19,613 bases of DNA, from positions 1-19,613 of the forward strand of contig CAYVTV010000048.1 in NCBI GenBank assembly GCA_964454295.1. The letters run 5' to 3'. Each line of letters begins with the position of its first letter. The first letter of the stretch is position 1. Of this stretch, positions 10,329 through 17,466 are shown one piece after another. A program made the translations under genes and the position numbers. This DNA comes from CAYVTV01 sp964454295 (lineage in GTDB: Bacteria; Bacteroidota; Bacteroidia; Bacteroidales; GCA-2748055). The notes beneath the pieces are model-generated. The model was not told the DNA's origin. It made no database searches and worked only from the letters and a program-made list of their open reading frames with translations.

Positions 10329-10365
10329 AAGGTTACCGTATAACTTTAGTATAATGGCAAATACT
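10329..10365 (+). other. Spacer 83, member of a related trio
   Basis: This spacer aligns in the same register with spacers 28 and 88. It differs from spacer 28 mainly at the first two and last four bases plus position 17, and from spacer 88 at ten positions. Confidence 0.9.
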
Positions 10366-10696
10366 CTAACAGATGAATATCCAGAAGAATAAGGATTGAA
10401 ACAAATGATCAAAATAATATCTATAATCCTTAACACAATCTAACAGATGAATATCCAGAAGAATAAGGATTGAAACTTTGATTCTAAACTTCATGTGGAT
10501 GGAGGTGTAGGAACTAACAGATGAATATCCAGAAGAATAAGGATTGAAACAAAAAATTGAAGCATTAGCACTCAGGGGGCTTATACCTAACAGATGAATA
10601 TCCAGAAGAATAAGGATTGAAACTGAAAACGAACTTAATTTAGCACAGGAAAATGAGTACTAACAGATGAATATCCAGAAGAATAAGGATTGAAAC

Positions 10697-10733
10697 AAGG
10701 TTTTCGTATAACACTGATATAATGGCGAATGAA
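10697..10733 (+). other. Spacer 88, member of a related trio
   Basis: This is the oldest member of the trio by position. It differs from spacer 28 at nine positions, including GCA/GCG and AAC/AAT changes that are synonymous in the + frame reading MANE. It shares the core CGTATAAC and TATAATGGC. Confidence 0.88.
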
Positions 10734-10878
10734 CTAACAGATGAATATCCAGAAGAATAAGGATTGAAACACTGTTCCACTTATGGGGGCAGGAGTAGCA
10801 TCATTTCTAACAGATGAATATCCAGAAGAATAAGGATTGAAACATGATGGGCGCATATCGCTACAGTAAGGCAGAGTT

Positions 10879-10915
10879 CTAATAGATGAATATCCAGAAG
10901 AGTAAGGATTGAAAC
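10879..10915 (+). repeat. Degenerate terminal CRISPR repeat (number 91)
   Basis: Two substitutions relative to consensus: position 5 is T instead of C (CTAATAG) and position 24 is G instead of A (AAGAGTAAGG). Decay of the last repeat is usual at the leader-distal end and fixes the array polarity. Confidence 0.95.
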
Positions 10916-10949
10916 TTACCCCAATAGCAGAAGTTGTACCGCTGTGCGT

Positions 10950-11280
10950 GAGGAGTTTAATGAAATCTTACTTTACACAACACCTAATCAGAAGGTGAAC
11001 TTTGAAGTATACCTCCGAAATGAAAGAGTTTGGCTGACCCAACAAAGAATTGCGGATTTGTTTGGGAGCGATCGGACTGTGGTGACAAAACATCTTCTAA
11101 ATATTTTTTCGATCATTTGAATTACTAGGAGATTCAGTATGTGCAAAAATTGCACATACTGCCGCCGATGGAAAAACTTACAATACGCAGTTCTACAACC
11201 TTGATGCCATCATATCGGTGGCTACCGTATAAATAGTACACAGGTTACCCATTTCGGGATTTGAGCAATCCGAAAGGTTG
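10950..11280 (+). pseudogene. RhuM-family gene remnant
   Basis: Three stretches in changing frames match the N-terminal half of RhuM-family proteins (named for a Salmonella pathogenicity-island protein; biochemical role unknown). The first, from about 10950, reads EEFNEILLYTTPN and then VWLTQQRIADLFGSDRTVV, ending at TGA 11118. The second, shifted by one base, reads GDSVCAKIAHTAADGKTYN then FYNLDAIISV and stops at TAA 11230. The third returns to the first frame, reads YRINSTQVTHFGI and meets TGA at 11262, where the family usually has Trp (FRIWA). There is no clear start codon and the C-terminal half is missing. The remnant begins only about 35 bp after the last CRISPR repeat. Two frameshifts and a nonsense codon make it nonfunctional; the family call rests on remembered motifs. 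Confidence 0.82.
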
Positions 11281-11322
11281 AAAGTACCAGGAGAAGAACT
11301 CACTATTACTTTTTATGCTCGT

Positions 11323-11341
11323 CGCACCCAATGCGGGTGCG
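11323..11341. terminator. GC-rich hairpin between converging genes (possible terminator)
   Basis: A perfect 7-bp stem, CGCACCC with GGGTGCG, and a 5-nt loop. It lies between the + strand RhuM remnant and the 3' end of the - strand DUF1801 gene, where a bidirectional terminator could act. No T-run follows on either strand, so intrinsic termination is uncertain. Confidence 0.35.
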
Positions 11342-11392
11342 CAGATTGAAACGTTAATGGGTTCGTAAAAGCTATTTACCTCGAATATAATC

Positions 11393-11758
11393 TTAAGGTT
11401 GGATTTCGGCTACCCTGAATTCCACCATCTGGCCAATAAGCTCATAAGGAACAGGCTGATCCAGCGGAAACTGTACCGACCCCTTACCGCGTTTATATTT
11501 CGATAGTTCACTAATAAAAGCTTCATGACCAGATGGTGTTGCATAAAACCCGATATGGTTTTTAAACCCTGCAAAATACACCATTGGTTTCCCGTTTATT
11601 TTGTATGCCGGCATCCCGTAACTCATACTTTCCTCTGCAGCCGGTGCTTTTTTCTTTATTATAGCCCGGATTTTCCGGAGGATCTTCTGAACACCGGCAG
11701 GATAGTTATTTATATAGAGATCAACTGCATTGCTCAAATTATTATTATGCTGATTCAT
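11393..11758 (-). CDS. DUF1801 (YdhG-like) domain protein
   Basis: A 121-residue soluble protein resembling the DUF1801/YdhG group, which has a YjbR/CyaY- (frataxin-) like fold. Visible family features are the N-terminal helix with YINNYPAGVQKILRKIR, the segment EESMSYGMPAY (about residues 43-53), MVYFAGFKNHIGFYATP and a C-terminal GSVQFPLDQPVPYELI. Some relatives are annotated as iron chaperones, but evidence for this is weak and I do not assert it. It has no signal peptide or membrane segment, so is probably cytoplasmic. It is the last gene of the - strand series and is separated by 256 bp from the serine hydrolase upstream, so it probably has its own promoter. The start ATG at 11758 gives the full expected domain. 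Confidence 0.85.
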   Translation of the reverse strand: MNQHNNNLSNAVDLYINNYPAGVQKILRKIRAIIKKKAPAAEESMSYGMPAYKINGKPMVYFAGFKNHIGFYATPSGHEAFISELSKYKRGKGSVQFPLDQPVPYELIGQMVEFRVAEIQP

Positions 11759-12014
11759 ATTTAATGGGATTTATGGGTCTAAGGTAAATTAAACGAAATT
11801 ACTGAAAAATCCGGTGATCATACCTGCCTGATTATTTGTACTGCTTTGAAAGTTTAGTATTATCAATAATCTGTCTAAACTATCAGAGTAGAATTAGGTG
11901 GATCGGGCTTCATCCAGCCGGAGTGGCCCAAGTTTGATGCCCAGGGGGAGTATCTTCCAGGATGAATACCCCCAGGCCGCAGCGAACAGGAACTTTTATT
12001 TCCAGCTATTCCAG
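11759..12014. other. Intergenic region with imperfect hairpin
   Basis: No convincing gene. At 11944-11973 GGGGG pairs with CCCCC, extended by TAT/ATA across a small bulge; this lies 40-70 bp after the stop of the - strand serine hydrolase and could end its transcript, but no T-run follows. The piece at about 11880-11963 is richer in GC and open on the + strand (GGSGFIQPEWPKFD in part), for about 28 codons; it may be a gene scrap that I do not recognise. Confidence 0.4.
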
Positions 12015-13112
12015 TTACAAAGCATTATTTTTCTGATAACTCAATAATTCCCTGACCACCTTCGCCAGCATAAAGCGAATCGCTTTGGATTTCCAGGAAG
12101 AATCATTAAATGTCCCTATGATGTATGCTTCTGTTTTGGGATGATAGAACATAAATGCACCTGTAACCCCGACACAACCCCAGCAGTTGAATTTTTCCGG
12201 CATGATCACCGGCACAGTAACAAATTTCCATATGGAATACCCGTAGCTTATCCCAATGTTCGGGAAACCCATTGGCCTGTCATCGTCCATCATTCTCTGC
12301 AGAGTTTCTTCTTTAAGGATTTTGTTATTCACCAGCGCCTTCATAAAAATCAAATACTCATCAAGCGGGGCAATTACACTGGCACCAGCATAATCCATTG
12401 GTGCTATTCCCTTAAAATCTGCAAAATCTATTTTGTTCAGGTATATACCCGCGGTAGGGTAAGGTGACTCATTTTGGGGTTTTGTAAAATCGTTCATATA
12501 AGCATGCTCCATTCCTAATGGTTCAAACACCAACTGATGCATTACTTCCTGAAAGCTCTTTTGTCTTATTTTTTCTACGATTAAACCAAGCAGGTAATAG
12601 TTTGTATCACCATACAGATGTTTTTTACCTGGCTCTGCTTTGGGCCTCAGGTTCTGCTTGCCCCAAAGAATGGCCTCCCTTGTTGAAATCCTGTAGCCCG
12701 GATCTTTTATCATCTTGTCCAACAGTGGGAAGAAAACTTCATCCAGACCTGATGTCTGATTCAGCAGGTGAAATATCTTAATCTCGCTGGAATAATCCCT
12801 GCCATTAAAAACATGCAGGTTTTGCATCAGCTCATCGTCGAGGTATTTGGCTATCGGGTCATCAAAGGAAAGCTCACCTTTGTCATGTAAAATCCCTATC
12901 AAGGTAGCTGTAAACAATTTCCCCACACTGGCCAGGTGGTTTGGCTGTTGGGGATGAGCATCAAAATCGCCGGTTTTACCTTCTGCAATATTCAGTTTTA
13001 CTCCCAGCTTTTCCGATTCTACAAGCAGGTAAGCATTTTTTATTTTCTTGTCGGCTTGAACCTGTTTCCTGAAATGTGACTCAATTTTCGACTGTACATC
13101 AGTGTTTTTCAT
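12015..13112 (-). CDS. Serine hydrolase, beta-lactamase/class C PBP fold
   Basis: A 365-residue protein of the class C beta-lactamase / penicillin-binding-protein-like superfamily, which includes esterases and D-amino-acid peptidases. The nucleophile motif is ASVGK (Ser62-x-x-Lys65). The second motif appears as YGD in LYGDTNYYLLG, rather than Tyr-x-Asn. The third motif, normally HxG or KTG before the last core strand, appears as CVG in CWGCVGVTGAF, so the usual His or Lys is absent. No signal peptide or membrane helix is visible, which suggests cytoplasmic action unless it is exported otherwise. The ATG at 13112 overlaps the end of the upstream hydrolase gene by 14 bp, so the two are probably co-translated. 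The substrate is unknown. Confidence 0.88.
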   Translation of the reverse strand: MKNTDVQSKIESHFRKQVQADKKIKNAYLLVESEKLGVKLNIAEGKTGDFDAHPQQPNHLASVGKLFTATLIGILHDKGELSFDDPIAKYLDDELMQNLHVFNGRDYSSEIKIFHLLNQTSGLDEVFFPLLDKMIKDPGYRISTREAILWGKQNLRPKAEPGKKHLYGDTNYYLLGLIVEKIRQKSFQEVMHQLVFEPLGMEHAYMNDFTKPQNESPYPTAGIYLNKIDFADFKGIAPMDYAGASVIAPLDEYLIFMKALVNNKILKEETLQRMMDDDRPMGFPNIGISYGYSIWKFVTVPVIMPEKFNCWGCVGVTGAFMFYHPKTEAYIIGTFNDSSWKSKAIRFMLAKVVRELLSYQKNNAL

Positions 13113-14211
13113 GTCTTTTGATCTTATGTGTTAATCCCCTTAAAATTGAATTAAACTTTTCCGGTTCTTCCATAATCGGGCTATGGGCTGAGTTTTCGAA
13201 TGTAAAAAATTCTTTATTTGGTGCTTTGATCTGTTCGTAAAACTCTTTCGCAACAGAATATGGGGTTGTATAATCATGTTTTCCATGGAAAATGTAAACA
13301 GGCACGCTCATACTGTCAATTTCACTGAACAGGTTGGTGTTTACCACATCAAGCCATAGATTTTCAAGAGAAAACATGTTGGCATTCATGAAATTCAGTT
13401 TTTCACTTAAGGTATAAATCCCCGAATTCAACACTATCTTTATCAGTGGCCACATTCCTGGCATTTCTCTTGTTGAGCCTCCACCATAACGGTTTACATA
13501 TTTTCTTTCTGCCATTAAATAATCTAACCACTCATTAACACTTGTATCCGAATCCGGGAAATTCAATTTCTTAATTGCTTTCAGCGTTTTAGTATCATTT
13601 CGTTCCGCTGCCTGATCTTTAGCCCAATTGTAAGATATCTGTTCACCTTTAAATTGGTCACCTACCTGTCCTATTCCAAACCAGGCATAGTAAAGTTCAG
13701 GGTATTTATATGCAGTTAGTATTCCCAATAAAGACCCCCATGAATGTCCCATTAAGAATATTTTTTCACGGTTAAACCGGTTTACAAGATATTCGCTCAG
13801 TTCACGGGTATCAGAGATCATTTGATCCATGTTCATACTTTCAGGCGGGATGTCTTTTGAGAATGACTTCCCTGCCCCTCTTTGTTCCCAGTAAACCATT
13901 ACAAAATCCTTTTCAATATCAGGGTTAAAATGCTTTATGAAAGCAACTTCCGGGCTTCCCGGCCCGCCATGTAAAAACAGCATGATGGGTTTGGTCGCAT
14001 CAACTCCCCGGATAATGATGTACTGTTCCTGTCCGCCAAGAATGAGTTTCTCAATTTCAGAAATACTCCCTTCCACCGGATTACCTTCAGGATCAGTGAT
14101 CGGTTCAGTTGTTCCAGGACTTTTCATCCAAAGGATTATTGCAGAAAAAACTAAAATCACGGCTATGATGCCTGCAACATAAAGGATGGATTTAATAATT
14201 TTTCGTTTCAT
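13099..14211 (-). CDS. Membrane-anchored alpha/beta hydrolase, proline iminopeptidase-like
   Basis: A 370-residue alpha/beta-hydrolase of the peptidase S33 (prolyl aminopeptidase) type. A single N-terminal hydrophobic helix (about residues 5-28, YVAGIIAVILVFSAIIL) after MKRKIIK suggests a signal anchor with the catalytic domain outside the cytoplasmic membrane. The family signatures are the oxyanion segment HGGPGSP (81-87), WEQRGAGKS (108-116), the nucleophile elbow GHSWGS with Ser157, Asp313 in HGKHDYTTP and His343 in ENSAHSPIMEEP. The triad is complete, so an active enzyme is likely; an aminopeptidase or esterase role is inference. The next gene starts inside its last codons (14-bp overlap), giving a two-hydrolase operon. 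Confidence 0.92.
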   Translation of the reverse strand: MKRKIIKSILYVAGIIAVILVFSAIILWMKSPGTTEPITDPEGNPVEGSISEIEKLILGGQEQYIIIRGVDATKPIMLFLHGGPGSPEVAFIKHFNPDIEKDFVMVYWEQRGAGKSFSKDIPPESMNMDQMISDTRELSEYLVNRFNREKIFLMGHSWGSLLGILTAYKYPELYYAWFGIGQVGDQFKGEQISYNWAKDQAAERNDTKTLKAIKKLNFPDSDTSVNEWLDYLMAERKYVNRYGGGSTREMPGMWPLIKIVLNSGIYTLSEKLNFMNANMFSLENLWLDVVNTNLFSEIDSMSVPVYIFHGKHDYTTPYSVAKEFYEQIKAPNKEFFTFENSAHSPIMEEPEKFNSILRGLTHKIKRHEKH

Positions 14212-14280
14212 GCGTAAATATTTTAATTATGTTTTTGTAAATCAATATGTTAATTCTTTCTGACCTGCTAATGGGCATGG

Positions 14281-14330
14281 AACCCCCATGTTTGTTCAGG
14301 TCCTTTTGTGAACGGTAGTTCATGGGGGTT
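14281..14330. repeat. 10-bp inverted repeat upstream of hydrolase operon
   Basis: AACCCCCATG (14281-14290) is perfectly complementary to CATGGGGGTT (14321-14330) across a 30-bp loop; inside the loop GTTCA and TGAAC can pair as well. It lies between the small hydrophobic ORF and the alpha/beta hydrolase, which are both on the - strand. It could be a terminator or a 5' leader structure; no T-run follows. Confidence 0.7.
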
Positions 14331-14336
14331 TCATTT

Positions 14337-14465
14337 CTATAAAAATAAAATTGATAATACAATCATTGCCAGGCCAAAAAACCCCGCTGGTAAAAGATGC
14401 ATGTAAAATGGTTTTAAAAATGCGATCAGTCCGAAGCCTATCCCTAATACTTTAAAGTAGTTCAT
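14337..14465 (-). CDS. Small hydrophobic protein, 42 aa
   Basis: An ATG-initiated frame of 42 codons in the 353-bp gap between two hydrolase genes. It reads MNYFKVLGIGFGLIAFLKPF, then YMHLLPAGFFGLAMIVLSI and ends LFL. It can form one or two short membrane helices, interrupted by a Pro-containing turn. The orientation agrees with its neighbours. I recognise no family. In support: coherent hydrophobic composition, a position between same-strand genes and a hairpin just after the stop. Against: the short length. No Shine-Dalgarno is seen, but that is normal in Bacteroidota. Confidence 0.55.
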   Translation of the reverse strand: MNYFKVLGIGFGLIAFLKPFYMHLLPAGFFGLAMIVLSILFL

Positions 14466-14479
14466 GATTAATTTTTTAT

Positions 14480-14567
14480 TAAAGTTTCGCACTTGTTTAG
14501 CTTAGTTAAAATCAATGTAAAATTATTCTTTTCATTATAGGACATGTTGAGCATATGCGAAACTTTA
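14480..14567. repeat. 12-bp inverted repeat flanking 64 bp
   Basis: TAAAGTTTCGCA (14480-14491) and TGCGAAACTTTA (14556-14567) are perfect inverted copies. The right copy overlaps the stop codon of the CPBP protease gene and the left copy lies just before the small ORF. A partial copy, TGCGAAAC (15511-15518), occurs after the next gene upstream. The function is unknown: possibly a mobile-element remnant, an operator or an RNA structure. Confidence 0.65.
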
Positions 14568-15476
14568 GTTATTTAGAGTTATACGTTTTAGCATTATTTC
14601 CTCTCTGCTTATGTATTTATCATAGAGGAAGAAAAGGACTGTAACCAGTGTGAGGGCGATAAAGCCCGACAAACCTGTTGAACCTGTGATTAGTTCATTC
14701 CCGCCTTCCAGTGTTATTATTGAAAGCCCCGCTGTGGCATTGAGAGTCCCATGCATAATAGCGGCAGCAATAACAGATTTTGCTTTGATGGTAATATACA
14801 GAAAGAGGGGGCTTAGGAGGATACACCAAACCGTCATCATAAATACTCCAAATACAGGATATGTCGGGTAATTATGCCCCATTAAAATAATCGGGGAGTG
14901 CCATATCCCCCAAACAAAACCTATAACCAAAGCAGCATTCATGAACTTTTTATTTTCGAACTGACGTAAAAGAAAACCTCTCCATCCAAGCTCTTCTCCA
15001 AAACCTGCAATGGCATTAATGGTAATGCCTGCCAACAAACCCTGCAATAATCCTATCCAAAAAGGATGAAATGGCATCTTGTCAATAGACTCTCTCATTT
15101 CCTGCATTTGTTCAGGAGTTAACATATTTTCGAACCTGTCGAACATGCCTTCCATGCCCGGGGAAAAGCTGATATCAGGGAAGAGTAAAGCTATTCCCAT
15201 GGAGGCCATAGCAATTACCGGAGTGATAAGCCATGCAATGATAAACCATTTATTTAGCCTGAAAGAGATCAGCAATTTCTCTTTTATTGCTTCCTTATAA
15301 ACCAGTTTCTCAATAATTAATACTGAAATGGTCGGTATAAACATGTAAAAAGTTGCCAGTACCATACCGGCTGTAGAGTTATACTTTGCTCCTGATAAAT
15401 AGAAAATACCCGCTGCAGTTAAACTGATGGCAGCAGTAATGATAAAAAACAGGTTTGTTTTGTTTATTGTTTTCAT
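14565..15476 (-). CDS. CPBP family intramembrane glutamic endopeptidase
   Basis: A 303-residue polytopic membrane protein of the CPBP/Abi (CAAX-protease and bacteriocin-processing) family, with about eight hydrophobic segments. The catalytic motifs are all present: EELGWR (Glu161, Glu162, Arg166), WGIWH (His193) and HGTLN (His242, Asn246). Members cleave within or near the membrane; some give immunity to bacteriocins or process peptides, but the substrate here cannot be told. A soluble loop around residues 101-136 (DISFSPGMEG...) lies before the motif helices. The gene is 55 bp downstream of the beta-lactamase-fold gene with the same orientation, probably in one transcript. The start ATG at 15476 gives an N-terminal membrane helix at once. 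Confidence 0.93.
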   Translation of the reverse strand: MKTINKTNLFFIITAAISLTAAGIFYLSGAKYNSTAGMVLATFYMFIPTISVLIIEKLVYKEAIKEKLLISFRLNKWFIIAWLITPVIAMASMGIALLFPDISFSPGMEGMFDRFENMLTPEQMQEMRESIDKMPFHPFWIGLLQGLLAGITINAIAGFGEELGWRGFLLRQFENKKFMNAALVIGFVWGIWHSPIILMGHNYPTYPVFGVFMMTVWCILLSPLFLYITIKAKSVIAAAIMHGTLNATAGLSIITLEGGNELITGSTGLSGFIALTLVTVLFFLYDKYISREEIMLKRITLNN

Positions 15477-15531
15477 AGTAATATCATTTTATTTATTTGT
15501 TCTGTTCCAATGCGAAACCATAATTATTGCA

Positions 15532-17466
15532 CTAAAATCCTAAAAAATTATTGAACCATAACAACCAGGTAACACCCATCGCCCAAAGGGCATATATACT
15601 TTGGTAAACTTTAACAACAACAGTTCCGGAACCTCTAAGCCAAATTCTCAGGCCTGATGCCAACAGGATAATTCCCATGATCCCAACTATCCAGGTTCCA
15701 CCCTGAATTAATCCATCCATAAGGGGATTTGGATTAAAGAAAGAATCGGGGAGCCGGTGTGCAATATTGGGCTTAGAGTATGCGGAAAATATGATGATTG
15801 TTGACAGCAAAGCAATTGCATGAATAATGGCTAATCGGTTGCCCCATAGTAAAACACCTTTGATTGGCGATAATTTCTTTTTAAATCTCAGGTAAATTAA
15901 ACGAAAACCAAAAAACAGAAGGATGCCAATGGCAAGGATAATGGCCGGAATAAAAATCAACCCCGCGAACAGAGCTCCTTCGTGCCAGCGGGCTTTAATG
16001 AATGTCATCGGACCGTCGGAAACAAGCATTAACCTGCCATCAGGGGCTTTGGTAACAAAAAGATATTCCATAAACCCAAACGGGTAGTCTTTATTTACCT
16101 TATTGGTTTTGTACATGCCCGGCATAATCTCGCGGTAGGAGAAATCCATCCCGTATAAATCAAACTCAAGTTCCTTGTCGCCAACAGGTTTTAAATTCAG
16201 ACTACCAATCATCAGGTTGAGTATCCTGTCGGACGATGTTCGCATGCTGCGACTTTGATGATATTCACCTTTTAAATCAGAGGGTTTTGCCTCCATGAGC
16301 GGTTTATAATTTTTATCCTGTATCTCTTTTCGGGGAAAGAATTCACTCATAAAATCATTCAGAATATTAATATGTCCAAATGTATCGCCACCGCTGTAGG
16401 CAATAAATAGCCCAATTCCTTCCCCGGGAATAATATAGAAACCCGAATCGAAGATGGAACTGCTGCCTCCATGTGAAACGATTCGGTTGCCATTTACAAA
16501 TAATTCCAAAAGTCCATGCGTCATACCTGCTGTCAAAGGATGATATTTAAAAAGTGGCTGATGCATCTTATCAATAGCAGGCTTTTCCAATATCTTGCCA
16601 AAAGCATTGCTTCCGCCGGCTAAATGAGCCTGCAAAAGCAGAGCCATATCATAAGCAGTTGTGCTGAGGCCGCCTGCAGGTGCAGGCATATGCTCGAAGT
16701 TGCCTGCATGGAATTCGCCATCAACCCACCGGTAAGCCTTAACCATCCGACTTTCAGATTCAGCATCCAGGGGTTGCTCAAATGTGCTTTCATCCATACC
16801 CAGTGGCTTGAAAATATGCTCTTTGATATAATCCTCGAACTGCATTCCGCTGATATTCTCAACAATATAGCCAGCCAGCGTAGTTCCCCAATTCGAATAG
16901 GCCATTACCTGACCCGGGGGATAAATACGTGCCGGAACCTTGCGGAGCAACTGCTCTTTAAGTGAAGGTTGAGGGCTAAAGCTGAAAAGATTCTCCAGAA
17001 CATCCTCGTAGCCGGCAGTATGAGTCAGAAGATGTTTAAGTGTAATGGGGTCAGGATTGGTATCCTTGTAGAGAATCCTTTGGTTAAGCTCAATGTCAGA
17101 ATATTTCGAAATATCAGCATCCAAATCAACTAAACCCTGCTCGTAAAGCTGCATAATGGCAGTCCATGTAAAAATTTTGGATACTGAACCTGTACGGAAA
17201 AGATGATGCCGCGGATCAACCGGTACATGTTTATCCAAATCAGCGTAACCATATCCCTTCAGGAGATAAATGCTATCGGCTGTTACCAGTGCCACAACAG
17301 CATTTGGAATGTTATTACCGGTCGTGTACTCGCGCATTCGTTGATCCAGAAACTCAGACATCGCCTGGTGGTTAATCTTACCGATAGGTATAATATCAGC
17401 GTTTGAAATGTGCGACAGAAAGATTAAAGCAATAACAGCAAGGAGAGTTTTCAATTTAAGGTTCAT
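15532..17466 (-). CDS. Secreted/membrane serine hydrolase with four C-terminal TM helices
   Basis: A beta-lactamase-fold serine hydrolase, probably acting in the periplasm. I chose the ATG at 17466 (644 aa) because it places a typical signal peptide at the start (MNLKLKTLLAVIALIFLSHI); the frame also opens at ATG 17532, which would add 22 polar residues. Numbered from 17466, the active-site motifs are SVSK (Ser94, Lys97), YSN (Tyr190) and HGG (His332). After the catalytic domain (to about residue 375) comes a linker domain of about 130 residues, then four hydrophobic helices: LFAGLIFIPAIILAIGILLF, LAIIHAIALLSTIIIFSAY, WIVGIMGIILLASGL and IYALWAMGVTWLLWF. The tail would anchor the enzyme in the inner membrane. 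The architecture is known among Bacteroidota peptidase-like serine hydrolases; the substrate is unknown. Confidence 0.9.
   Translation of the reverse strand: MNLKLKTLLAVIALIFLSHISNADIIPIGKINHQAMSEFLDQRMREYTTGNNIPNAVVALVTADSIYLLKGYGYADLDKHVPVDPRHHLFRTGSVSKIFTWTAIMQLYEQGLVDLDADISKYSDIELNQRILYKDTNPDPITLKHLLTHTAGYEDVLENLFSFSPQPSLKEQLLRKVPARIYPPGQVMAYSNWGTTLAGYIVENISGMQFEDYIKEHIFKPLGMDESTFEQPLDAESESRMVKAYRWVDGEFHAGNFEHMPAPAGGLSTTAYDMALLLQAHLAGGSNAFGKILEKPAIDKMHQPLFKYHPLTAGMTHGLLELFVNGNRIVSHGGSSSIFDSGFYIIPGEGIGLFIAYSGGDTFGHINILNDFMSEFFPRKEIQDKNYKPLMEAKPSDLKGEYHQSRSMRTSSDRILNLMIGSLNLKPVGDKELEFDLYGMDFSYREIMPGMYKTNKVNKDYPFGFMEYLFVTKAPDGRLMLVSDGPMTFIKARWHEGALFAGLIFIPAIILAIGILLFFGFRLIYLRFKKKLSPIKGVLLWGNRLAIIHAIALLSTIIIFSAYSKPNIAHRLPDSFFNPNPLMDGLIQGGTWIVGIMGIILLASGLRIWLRGSGTVVVKVYQSIYALWAMGVTWLLWFNNFLGF

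Larger units (their letters stand above)
4237..10915 (+). CRISPR. CRISPR array, 91 repeats of 37 bp and 90 spacers
   Basis: The repeat starts CTAACAGATG, contains TATCCAGAAG and ends GGATTGAAAC (37 bp). By manual count there are 91 repeats with starts from 4237 to 10879. The 90 spacers are 35-39 bp, most often 37, with a mean near 36.8. The 3' end ATTGAAAC matches the 8-nt tag typical of type I-B crRNAs. Only a weak 4-bp stem is possible (ATCC with GGAT, 10-nt loop), as in other weakly structured I-B repeats. Every repeat appears identical except number 68 (9190) and number 91 (10879). Orientation is + because the leader and cas genes are left and the degenerate repeat is right. Several spacers are related to each other and are listed separately. 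Confidence 0.99.

Noticed and set aside
9890..10806. Spacers 77 and 89 both containing ACTGTTCC and translating to TVP followed by Met/Leu-Met
   Set aside because: The shared piece is only eight bases and in different registers, so common origin is not supported.
10922..10933. 12-nt identity between post-array sequence and spacer 22 (CAATAGCAGAAG)
   Set aside because: Identity does not extend beyond 12 nt, and a window of this size should have several such matches by chance, so self-targeting is not supported.
11345..11352. ATTGAAAC downstream of the array, equal to the repeat 3' end
   Set aside because: Only eight bases match and the rest of the repeat is absent; such a match is expected by chance in AT-rich DNA.
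11880..11963. Short GC-richer + strand frame (GGSGFIQPEWPKFD in part)
   Set aside because: It has about 28 codons with no start and no family I recognise; noted only as a possible scrap in the intergenic entry.
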